A model generated the notes under the pieces. It was not told where the DNA came from, did no database searches, and was given only the letters and a program-made list of their open reading frames with translations. Made by a program: the position numbers and the translations under genes. Shown here piece after piece: positions 14,601-26,600 of a DNA stretch of 64,000 nt. The stretch lies in contig JAJKFH010000921.1 in assembly GCA_023333565.1 (NCBI GenBank), positions 558,001 through 622,000 of the forward strand, in the 5' to 3' direction. This DNA is from Puffinus mauretanicus. Its lineage: Eukaryota; Chordata; Aves; Procellariiformes; Procellariidae. Positions within the stretch are counted from its first letter, which is position 1, and every line of letters starts with the position of its first letter.

Positions 14601-17600
14601 GCAGCTCTTGTATTGTGTTTATGCCTGTACAGCCTAATGGTAAGTTCTGTCCAAGTGACCAAAAAAAAAGACTTCTGTCAGCCTGAAGTTCTGCAGTAGT
14701 TACTGTTGGTTGTCCCAGGGCTACAACGTTATCTCTCACCAGGTGTTACTAGTTACAGCATTGCACAGAGGGCCACTCTTTCATTAAAAGTCCTCCAAAA
14801 ATTGCTGATCTGTAGCTTCATCCCTACTGATGCTCCTCACCATTACTGATGGTGGAGGTGCAAAAATTGTAGCCAGAATTGCTTGTTGTGATGGCTGGTG
14901 GCTTGCACCTCCTTGCCAAATACATATTTGAGGACACCATAGTTGGAGTACTGTTTCATGCACAGTGATCTGCTAGGAGTGAGAAACAGTGAGCAATGAG
15001 AAGGTGACAAGAGAAGAATCATGGAATATTTAGTTTGGTCCCTGAACAAGGAATTACTTTAATTAAGTTAGGTTCTGCTTGACATCCCATTGTGTATACA
15101 AAACCAGTCCCCTCATCTGTACAGCCAACCATCAGCACAGCAAGTGATACCTGCCCAAAATACTGGGCAAACACAAATCCTTCACCTGTTTAGTAGTAAT
15201 ATGTTAAAGTGAACGAAGATTTTGCACATGGCTAGTGCATGCTGGCTAGAACAGAGCAGGTGCAGGCTGCGTTTTTCACTAGGAGTTGTGATCGGCAGCT
15301 GATGAGCACAACCTTGAGTGAGGCAGGCCAATGAGTTTATCCCTTAGTGCAGCAGAGCATATAGGGCTGGGTTTTTGCCTATAATGTGGAAAATTCTGTA
15401 TATAGTCCAGTAAACAAGTAAACTGTGCAATTTAATTGTGTTTATTAAGCTGAAAACTATGTGGTAGCCTATTGCTGAAATGCTGGATTGTTAACTGATA
15501 CTTTTAGCTGTGGGTATTAATTTTCAAAAAATATATTAAAATATCCCTTTAGTGGTTAAACAGCTTTTTCTTTGAAAGCTGTGTTGTTTGACAAAGATTC
15601 CTGGTGTTTAAAATGCCACCTGGATCCAATAATATGTCTCAATTGGGAAGAAACTCTTGTATTGCAACAAACTTACACGCTCAAGAGCTGTAGGAGTCCC
15701 ATCCCTACAGGACCTATAACACAGTGAACATCTTTCCTCCCCTGAAAAATGCATGGCGGTGCTGCTCCTTTGTAATGTGAGAGGCCACTGCTGAGCAATA
15801 CAAGGCACCTGCTCATTCCTAGGGGGGAGTGTACTTTATTTCAAAGTATTTCTGCCAGTTGAAGTAAAGCAAAAGAGCACTCAGAACCAAACAGCATTTT
15901 GAAAGATCCTTTTACTTTTGCAGTAACACTCTTTTTTAATATATGTATTAACGGTTATCTCGAATAATGTAAATGCTTATCCAAAAGAAAATGAATTGCA
16001 GATACGTATGTGATGTAATCATATATCTGAATCAAAATAAGACTACTGCAGTAAGCTGATATGTGCTACAAAATTTGTGCCCTGCCTGACAGAGTCTAGT
16101 GTGTGACTGGAAAAGAGAAAAAGGTTTAAACTTTGCTGCTGACTCTCAGTATTTCCATTAAAGTCCAGAATAAGAAAAAGATAGAAAGGGCTACAAGATA
16201 AATGGAAAGAATTTGAGTTTGTGTTTTTCTTATATTCTTGATGACTGTGGTTGCTGTCTGCTACTCCAACTTGCCCCAGATTTCTTTTGTGGCTTTCAAA
16301 ATAGGTTCATATAAAGCATAAATTGTATGAAGTTTTCTAAAAGTTTTCTTCTGCATCGCAGCTCTTAAACTAGAAGTCAGACAAATATCTACGAAGGCAA
16401 ACAATAGCTACAGGTAAGCTGCCCTTAGCAAGCAGTCAGATCAGAATCCATTTTATTCAGAATCTGGGAGTGTGGCCCAATTCAGTGTCTTAAATGTCAA
16501 TCTGTCATATAGTGAAGTCTGGAGCTGCAAAGAACAGAGCTTGATTTGGTTCTGATTTCTCCCAAGATACATATGTTCAATTGAGTGTTTTGGATTTGTT
16601 TTCCAGGGTTCAAAGCTTTTTTTGTCTCATTTCTCTTCCCCTCCCCACACCCCCTCGGCTGCTCAGCCTGGTGGATATGAGAAACAGTCACTGAACTGTA
16701 TTGCTCTTGTAACTAGAAGGCCAGAAGAAACCACAGAGGGATTTTGTGTCCAGCACATTAATTAGAGAATCTCCTTTTCTTAATTATGGAATAAACTCAG
16801 AAGCTGTGGTAATGGCGAAAAAATTCAGTTTTTTTTTTTTTAACTTGTGCTTTCATTATTTTTCTGTGTTGAAATAGAATACCTAAAATTGAGGTTGAGG
16901 TTTATGCCCCTGTTATTCATGTATGTGATACTGCCTACAGAAATAAATGTATTTCAATATCTTTCCCTTCTTTTGCTTTTCCTTCTCAACTTTGTCATGT
17001 TATCTTTCAGCTTTTTATTGATGCTACACTTAAATATTTCGTTTGGTCCCCCTGGTTTTATGTATCAGATTTTTAGCCTGATAAAATCATGTGACCTTTT
17101 AAACATTGGGTTGGAGGAAAGAAAAATCTGTATTTAAACATAGAAAAATTAAATGTTCTAGCCATATTTCAAGAAGTTGCACCATTGCAAAATGTAAATA
17201 GATGCTACTTTTTTACCTATAGGGCTGTATCTTTAAAGGTGGATTTGTGCTTTCGTATGCTATGACATGTAATTGAATACTATGTGCCATAAGATTGCCC
17301 TTCTGACACTGTATCTCTGGTATGAAGATTTTCTGATTTTAAGGTGGGAAATGTTGCATATGATCATGAAATCTCTAATATTTCCTAGAGCCTGATAGAT
17401 CCACAATTCTAGAGATTTTTTTCTTCCCGTGTTTCAGCAGTATTGCTTGCAATCCCATTAGGAAGAATGTACCATGGAGATAAGTTGCAAGAAAAAAAAA
17501 AAAGTTTTGTTTCAGACGTTGCCTCGTTCTGACGTTGCTTTTATTAAGGTTTTTATTAAGTTCTCTCATTATGGGGCATGACTCACCTTTCCTAAGTAGA

Positions 17601-20600
17601 GACCAGTATACGTATTTGTATGGCAACCAAAGAAAGAACAATAATTCTAGTAAAACGAAAAAACACTCTTCTCAAGTCACTGATCCTTTCAGTAAACTAT
17701 TTGGTTACATGGCACTTCAGGCTTCATGAACTGTTCAGCAGCTGGGTTTCTCTCTTTTGGGACTAACCTATACTAAGCTTTATATCCCTGTCAGAATGAG
17801 ATTATGTTTATTTTTCCACGTCTGTCCTTGTGGTCAGCTGTACTTCATTTTTAAATAGCGCTGCTTGCTTTTTTAATAGCTTTATCTTTTCTACAGATAC
17901 ATTGAATGACCCATTAGATAACTTCATCGAGACATACAGAAATAATATGAATAAAATGATGTTAAACCTTATTCATTTGGCAGAAAAACAAAATGTGTCT
18001 TCAGATGTAACTATGAATACTGGTCACTTCCTGGTTTGAAATAACTGCTTCTTTTCCAGGGTGTTCCAGAAGATTTGTTGTTTTTTTATAAACATATCCA
18101 AAAGGACGGTGAAGTCTTTCGAGTAAACCATTGCCTCCTGCTGTACCGTTACCATCCACAGGCTGCAACTCATTCCATCCTAGAGTAAGTTGCATTTTTT
18201 GGTAGAACTTAAAAATTAGCTTCATCTTGGATGGTGGGCAGCAAAGATGCTTAATCTCTTCAAGACATCACACAGCAAAATAGTTACCTAATTGTGTTTA
18301 ATTGTTTGTTTGTTTGTTTGTTTTAAAAAAAAGGCTAAAAAGCAAGCATAACACAATATATTGGTAGTATCCTCTTTTGATGGTGGAAGGTTAGTTTTCT
18401 GTTTGTTCTTGCTATAATTTGCTTTTGAGTAACATACTGTAATGCTGGAATTACAGTATGTTATAATTTGCTTTTGAGTAACATACTGTAATGCTGGAAT
18501 TGAAATTGTGAATTGAAATCTTTGGTTTGGATGCTGTTGCCCGTACACTGTTGGTGTACCTGTGCTAATGATTTAGTGAGGCAGGGGTGAGGTGGGGGCC
18601 CTTTAACATTTGACAAATATTCTAAGAAATTGTTTCGTCTTTGCAGCTGTTTTTGAAATAATTTCACAATAGGTATTTAAGAGCAATGAAGCTTTTTGGG
18701 GACTGCGTTACAGCCGTACTTGTTTTCTCAAATTCCAGTTACCGTTCCTTCAGCTGAGTCTCTGTAACTGATCATGTGAGATCTCGTAATCTGCCTGAAT
18801 AACCTCTCTGGTTATCTAAAGCATCTGAGTTTCTTACCCTCAAAGCAGATTAAGAATACTTTGTATGATTATGTATCTCATCTGCTGAACATGGCAAAAG
18901 CAGTGAAGCAGTAACTTCTTCAATACTTTGAACACGATTGCAAGGACGTGTTTGAAATACATCCTAGTGGTGAAATTTTATTGGGATTTTTAATTAGGAT
19001 TTTTAATATGTGAGGGTTTGATTCTCATATTTTTTGCTATGTGAACCATAATGTAAAAAATTTTTTTTTTAATCTTAAAGCTTATTTTCAAAATGAACTG
19101 TCTCAATTTTAAAAAAGTAAACAGAAACTTATAATGCCAACAAAAACCTTCTTTTAAAAAAAAAGAAAACCACTTAAACCTTTCATATGATAATGTGCTG
19201 TATTTACATATATTATTTTCCTATTTTAAAAGGTTTAAACCATCTAAATCACATAATGAGGTTTGAAAAACACCTGAGGATGTTTAGGAGTAATTATCTC
19301 AGGTGCTTCCTTGTAAGCTGTTGCCTACTGCTTTCTCAGTGCTGGTCTACCCTTAAAGAAAATGTTAAATTGTCAATTGCCGATTCCTCTACATGCTTAT
19401 TTTACCCATCAAAGGCATTCTTCCTGATCAGAAGTCCTGCAAGCTGAGCCAAAGTCGTTTCTTTCTCTTACGCATTGTCATGAATGAAAAATTATGCGAG
19501 TTTTACTGTCCTTTAGGAGTCCCACACCAGAATCACAGTGGTAATTAAGTGAAACATTTTCTTACTGATTAATGACATAAATACACTTTTCAGTCAGTCC
19601 TATTTGTATGGCTTTGTAGAACTGACTAGTAAAACTAAATGTTTTTATGTGCATTTTAGTTGTATATCACTATATTACTGTATTACTGTAAATACTATAG
19701 TATGCTAGCATAAATACCATGCTCATGGTTAATGTCACTATAGATCTTTATAAATGCATACATATATGTATGCATATGTGTATAAAATCATTTAACTCTG
19801 AAACAGTCATTCCAAGCAAATAGAAGATATTCTTTGGATTTTGCAAACAAATACAAGGTAAATTATTCTCCTTTTTATTGGTGTTTAAATGTAAGAGGTT
19901 TTATTCTCTTTTAGTGTGTGATCATTTTGGCAGTTAGTTACAAATTTTTCAGTCACGCATCATGGGATGCTAGAACTCTTGGAAGCCTATTGCTTCTATC
20001 TGTGGGAAAACATCTTATTCTTGGAAATGAGTTTGTTTTGAATTTACTGCAAGCTGTTGCTTATTCAGATCTACAAGGTTGTGTGGCACAAGCACCCCGA
20101 ATTACAACATACTGTGAGAATGTGGAAATACTGTAAGCTGTTTCAGATGTGCAGTTTGCATGTCCAAATTGGCGCCTTTCTTGTCTCGTTCTGAGAAGTC
20201 AGGCTAGCCATTCTTCCTGTTGGCTTTTGCTGATACTACTGTTAATAATATTTTGTGCGAACTTTCAAATATGAGGTTCTGTAATATCTCTTCTTATTGG
20301 CTTGTTCCCCTGTTTGTTGCCTAAGTTGTGAAGGGTTGGCCAGGATTTGTTTCTAAAAACTGAGGCGTGCATTGAGCAAAAAGAGGTTCATGGACTCATC
20401 ACAAAGCTTTAAGTTAATAATTTAAATTGGGTCTTTCCTAATTTGCCTTTTAGTCACCCCACCTTTTTTAATGTGTGTTCTACCTTTTCTAGAAGTCTCT
20501 TTTTTTTTTTTTTTTTTAATGGTGTGTTTTGTTTGAGCAGTTTTCTGTGGCATTTTGCCTTTTGCCATTGGCCTATTTTGTCTTTGAATTTTCAGAGTTA

Positions 20601-23600
20601 GCCTAGACCTGGTAGTAACTCGCCAACCAGATTAATATCTCGTCTGAGATCAAAACAATGCTTGTACGAAAGTTGATTTTTTTTTTTTTTTTTTTAACAG
20701 TTTATGCCTAGTTTCAGTCTTAAAAAATAGTTTGGAGCTTGTTAATAGGACTTGTTTATACAAAGGTGCGTAATTCAATCTTTTCAGCAAAGACAAGAGT
20801 CGCTTGTAGCCTATTATGGGCTGATTTCAGTTTATACGACTGTCTTTCATTACCGTTCAGGGGAAAAAAATGCCTGATTTTGCATTTTCAGACTTCCTAA
20901 AATATATATAAAACTACTTGGCAAGTGACATTTAGTTCTTTTTATTTAGTGTGTATAACTGTAAACACTAATGATTTTTAGGTCATTTCCTATGATTAGT
21001 ATCCTTCTGGAACAAATATCTAGAGGTGAAAGTATCTGTGAAGCAGGAAACAAAATCTTATTTGCATTCTCCCTTACCCCGGAGGCATCAGGCTGCATTA
21101 TTAAATGTTTTGGGTGTATGACAGAATCTGAATGAAGTACAGTCTATATTTAGATTTCATTAGGTGCATACAGAAATATAAACGTTCTCATTGTAATTTC
21201 ATCTAAAGTCTATGATGGATACCTGCTAAATGTGAATGAGCAATACAAGTTTTGAGAAACTTTTCTTCAGCTAGGAATTTACAACACAAAATCCCACGTA
21301 TTGTATCTCTTAGATCTAAATCATTTTATCTCACATTACAGCTCGTATCCTAGGGCTGTGTGTACTTTGTGCTGCATAGCTACATTACACTGATTTGGTA
21401 CAATATCAGAGCTGGCTTTATAGTGAGAAGTACTGTAGTAAGAAAGTTTGGTGTGTAATAAAAACATTGTAAAATTCATAGATTTTTATCTTGCCAAAAG
21501 GGATAAAAAGGAACTGTATATAAAACAATGTACCTCATTGCAAGATAAAAGTCAGCTTGGAACAAGATGAGCAATAAAACATTGTACTTGTATTTAGGAA
21601 GTGTTGCTCATGAAGCAGCAGTTGGGGCAGGTAGCTAATCTTTGTAGCAATTTACAAGCTTTTGGTCAAGAGAAATTTAATATATGCAGAAAGTAAGGTT
21701 TGTACCTTCCCTCTGAGTTTCAGGCGATTCCCTTTTATGCAGAAAATGTGAAGCATACTTACAAGGCTTACAGTAACTTCATATGCCTTGTATTCAGAAT
21801 GAGTATAATATTGTAAGAGCTTGTTCTGCAGAAATAACCAAAATTACGTAATCTATTGAAACCATCTGGTTTCAGGCACTAGAAGCTTCCAGCGTCATCT
21901 AAGCGAAGGAGAACAGGCACTTAGTCTGAAACACACATTTGGTTGTTTTAGAGGTACTCTGAGGCATGGGTCTGGTATCACTGATGAGCGCAGGAATGCC
22001 TGCTGCATTTCCTGCAAAAACATATGCATCCAAAAATAGGCAGGAGGGAGGAATAGCGTAACATATTCCTCTGAAATAAAGATGAGGTCAACTGCTTTTT
22101 TATCTTCTGTGCTTGCATTTGGCACTTCAATTAAACATGGAAACTAATGACCTCATTAGATTCTTGAAAAGTAATTGGCATTAACATTGATAGTCTCTGT
22201 CTTTCTTAATAAGCCTTTCATGAAAAATAGGCCACAATGCAAACCATGCCTCAGTTAATGACCCACGACCTGAAGATGAACTCAGACATTAATAGAACCT
22301 ATTAACAGTGTAAATGTAATAACTCAGTGGGACAATATAGTCCAGCAATTAATAAGTTCACATGAAGTTCAACAGAACAACAACAACAACAAAAATCAGT
22401 TTATTCACCAGTATGGTCAAGGTTCAAATGGGATTCATTTCTGAATTTCTTGTGGATTGTAAGGACCTTGAATTCTGCATGCAAAAATAGATATAAAGAA
22501 TCTGTTTTTTCAGCTCTCACTGTGATTAAAAAGTTCTCTGTTCTTCTGTCTCTGGATTATCTATCAGGTGAGTTTTAATATAAAACTCTATTATCCTGCC
22601 ATGAATGAAAAACCACTGGAAGAGGCTGTTCACTTGAATAGCTCCTCTTCCTGTCTGGTGTTACCTGAGTAGCGTGCGGCACCAACGTATATAGAAAAGG
22701 TCAGATTTATAGATTTATAGTATTACTGTGGATGGTAATCAATGTCTAAAATTCCAGTACTGTTTAGGATATTGGGCTTGTATTTGTGCATTTCTCAAGT
22801 ACTTATACATCTGTCTGCTCTGTTGATTCACTTATATAGCCTCACTGGGGGAAGGAAGGGAAAGACAGTCAAACAGTATGGCGAGGTTTAACTGAGCTCA
22901 CATTAAATCATATAGCTTTTATTGTCACATTATCTTTCATTTCAAAATAGGACTAGAGCAGATGTTTCTTGACTCCTGTATTCAGTCAGTAGGTCACCAC
23001 ACATTTTAACAGAGCTCCATTGTTATATTACTTGGGTGGATGGTATGGTAATAACTACTTGGGACTGAGGAACACCCTTCGTAGTCATTCTCACCCGCTG
23101 CATGAATACCCTCATTTCACTCCTGCAGAATTTTGGCTCCTCTTCTTCCTTCCAGACTACATAACTGATGAGTATTGAGGGGCCACAGCAAGTGAGATCT
23201 TAGGAAAATTATGTAAGCCTCTAGAATGATTTTCCAAGTAGAAAAATGTATACTACTTACATTTCTTTTGTAAAGTAAAGAAGTGACAAAAAAATGAAGG
23301 AAATGGGGAAAACAATGTACTTTGAGAATTTGGGTCAAGGAGGAGCATTAGGATGTGGGAACTACCTTCTACAATCAGAAGAATTTGTATCCCACCTTCT
23401 GGCTGAGGAAAAGCTTGTTAACTGAATACAGGCTAGGAAATGATACTAAAGGCTACTGGGAAACTGCTTGCTTTAATCCTTTCTGACATGGGTAGGAAAA
23501 GCAGCCTGGATTTGGGATGATGCAGATTAATAATACCTCCTAGTTTTTGCTGATGGCTATGAATATGTAATAACGCAAAATCTGAAGATAGCTGTGAGAA

Positions 23601-26600
23601 TCATCTCTGAGTAGTGGTTTGTACAACTTCTACAGGCATTTTCTTTAATCGTTTCAGGCATTTTCTTTAATCATCCTTTGCACGTTGCTACAGTTCCTGT
23701 CTGTTGCACCTGCACTGGCTCCTGAAGGATGGGAAAATGGTGTTCCCTTATCCCTCAAGGCAGGAATCCCAGTTATCTATTTGGGAAACATCAAAAAATG
23801 TGGCAAATTAAGTGAACCGGAAACCTGAAGGGGATAACTGAAACTCTTTCTTTTGACACTCTGTAAGCTACCTTTTGCTTCAACATGTGAGATATATTGT
23901 TCGTGCAGAGCATGTTTTCACAAAGGTTAAGCTCAGTCTAAAGCTCAGTCACAAATTCTCCCCTCAATTCTGTATTTTTCTGATGATCTCAGCTTGCACT
24001 GTTAAAAGTATTTCAAGGTTAACTTAAGACTGCAGAGTGTTTGATATAACTGAAAATTTTCATTAAAAAGGGCACATACATTATGGGGATGTGATTTTTA
24101 AATACTTTTCTGTGAGCATTTTCATAGGAGTGCCTCATAGTGATGCAAGCAAAAAATCACAAGTGCCCGAGTATATTAGCTTCATTTTCACAACCCAAAA
24201 TAGGTACTTAAGAAGGCCATTTATTGGTGTTTTAATGAACCTGTCTGACAATATTCTTGTATTTGAACAGTGATCCAATTAATTTGGAGTTTAATGAGTT
24301 TCATATCCTTTTATTTCTGAGTGCAATTCCCTTAAATACTTTCTGCACTTGCATTTCTCAATATAGCATTCATAGATAAGATTGGGTCAGTAAATCTGCT
24401 TCAGTCTCAAATCTTTGTGGGTGATTACCAACAATGAGCTTTGGTCTGCTTGAATTTTACCTCTATAGGGACTTCTGTGGAATATAGGCACCCGTCACCT
24501 AGGCAGCAAATGCATACTGTCTGGAAGCAACCAATACTAAACGTACCGGGACATTTCCATGACTAATAGAAACATTTTCTGTGTGCCTGGACGTAGATTC
24601 CGGTGTTTGCCCTACAACTAGAAGTTAGTTGATAATTCTTTTTATGCCTTGTAAGGTTGCCTGTTTTTTTCCTTAGCTTTCTTAACTTTGAAAACTCAAG
24701 TGGAAAAGAAACTTGCCTGTGTCACTCAAGTCAACAGAACAGATTCTGAAGTACCTCTGGAATGTAATACAGTGTTATCCTTTTGAAGTCACATTTCAAA
24801 GTAAAATCAGTTTTAAAACCTTTCCATTTACGTGTAAAGCAATAATCTTCCTTTTTAGAACTAGCAGAAGCTCTAAAATTTCCAGTAAAGTGATCCTGGA
24901 AAAATACTTGACCTTCATATTTCTTTCCTTTAACTTTTCTTCTGGGAATATAGTATACTCTAATGAACATGGAAAAAGGCAAGTGTCAAAGGATGCCAGC
25001 AGCAGCTAAAGCTTTGCAGCAGGAATGCAGCTTGTGGTTGCATTAGAAGAGATTTGCAATCAAGTCCAAGAATTTTTGTTTTTTCTCCATTAGTTGAAGT
25101 GCTGTAGTCTTCAAAACTGTGTGGAAATTTTATATGGAGTAACTCTTCTTCTTGGGTACATTTATTGGTGTGTGAAGTTCTTTCCAAGTTATCACACCAC
25201 AATCAGTGATGAAGTGCTAAGCAGGGTTTGGCTGTGCTCAAAAATTGCACGCTGAAGTGAAGTGGGCTCTTTGGAGCTAACTAATAATCCCTGCAAGAAT
25301 CCATATGTCTTAGTGCTATGAGGGTTTCTTGTTTTTCAAACCATCACTCAGGGATGTGAAGAAACAACACAAAATTCCTCTCAGAATATTAGAAAAATTT
25401 GCTAGCAAACTTTTGGGAACAAATTAGGTAACCTATTAACCTCAATAACCTCAAATGTAATACTTCATAAGAATAATTTGGAACAAAAAATTTGGCTTTG
25501 TGATATTTGATAATCCGTTACAAAAAGGAAGAATTTGAAAATGTTTCATAGAAGTCAGATGTTACTGTAATGTCAGACATGTCTAGTGATAATACTCATG
25601 TATTTACAGTTTTGTAAGAGAACCAAAATTGGTGTAATGCGTACAGGATTATGGATAATCAGAACTGCAACTAGGAGACGGAGCAGTCTGATTCACTGAT
25701 GAATGAATCAGCTGCTGTAGCAGCTCCTGTTCCTGACTCTCTACCCACCTGGACAGTTCAGATCCTTAACATCAAGGAAGCTTGAATGGATTTTGATTTT
25801 TCTATAAAATGGCAAGCTGCACTTGCAGACCAGAAGTAACTTGCTGTAGTTGCCTGATGAGAACCTCTGCTGACTCATGAATCAGAAGCCTTATTTGAAG
25901 CAGAAGAAATAACATATTCTTTGAGTATTTTGATGTTTAAATTCCATACCAACTTGATATAAGCAGAAGACTATGGAGCTCAAGGTTGAACTGTGAAGAA
26001 GGTATATTGGTAGAAAAAAATATGAGCTTCCCAAGACAAAGAAAACATAGATTTAGGATCTCACAGGCAAATTACTAGTTTTTTTCTGTTAATACTTTAA
26101 CTAATTTCAGCTTCTAATTTCTTGGATCAGAAGAGGTATTACAAATTGTAGAACAAGTTGTAACAATTGTTATAAAGTGTATTGTGTTCTGTCATGGTAA
26201 GGCAAATGGAAAAACGTATTTGAAGAAATGCTTTCAGAAAGGAGAGACAATTAGGTGTTTATCAGAACTTCCTATGAAAGAAATTTTCAAGTCAAGGTGC
26301 CTTGTTCAAGAGATGTAGATTAGGAAGATTCGTCCTTCAAGCCATAAATTGAGGAAATCAATTTACTGTATCTAGAAAACTGTTTATTAAGTATGAGATA
26401 AGTTCCTAGTTAATGAATATTAAATGAACCCTGGACATAAAACAGATGTTCTTAACAGCAGTTTTCTTTAAACCATTGTAAATGATGTAGTCTTAAATAT
26501 TACATTATAGGGTGGGAATAGCTGTTTTAAAAGCATACCTGATTGAAAGTGATAGGAAATGTGCGGACGCACACACACAATAAAAAAGTTGTGGTCGTCA

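Larger units (their letters stand above)
8675..18059 (+). other. B3GNTL1: B3GNTL1 intron, 9.4 kb
   Basis: This intron lies between the GGK-ending and GVPED-starting exons, in phase 0. It is mostly featureless AT-rich DNA. It contains a TA/CA-rich stretch near 9703-9760, an A-run at 13798-13815, inverted repeats at 12068-12093 and 14554-14570, and two exon-like open frames (14160-14363 and 17830-18039) discussed as findings. Confidence 0.85.
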
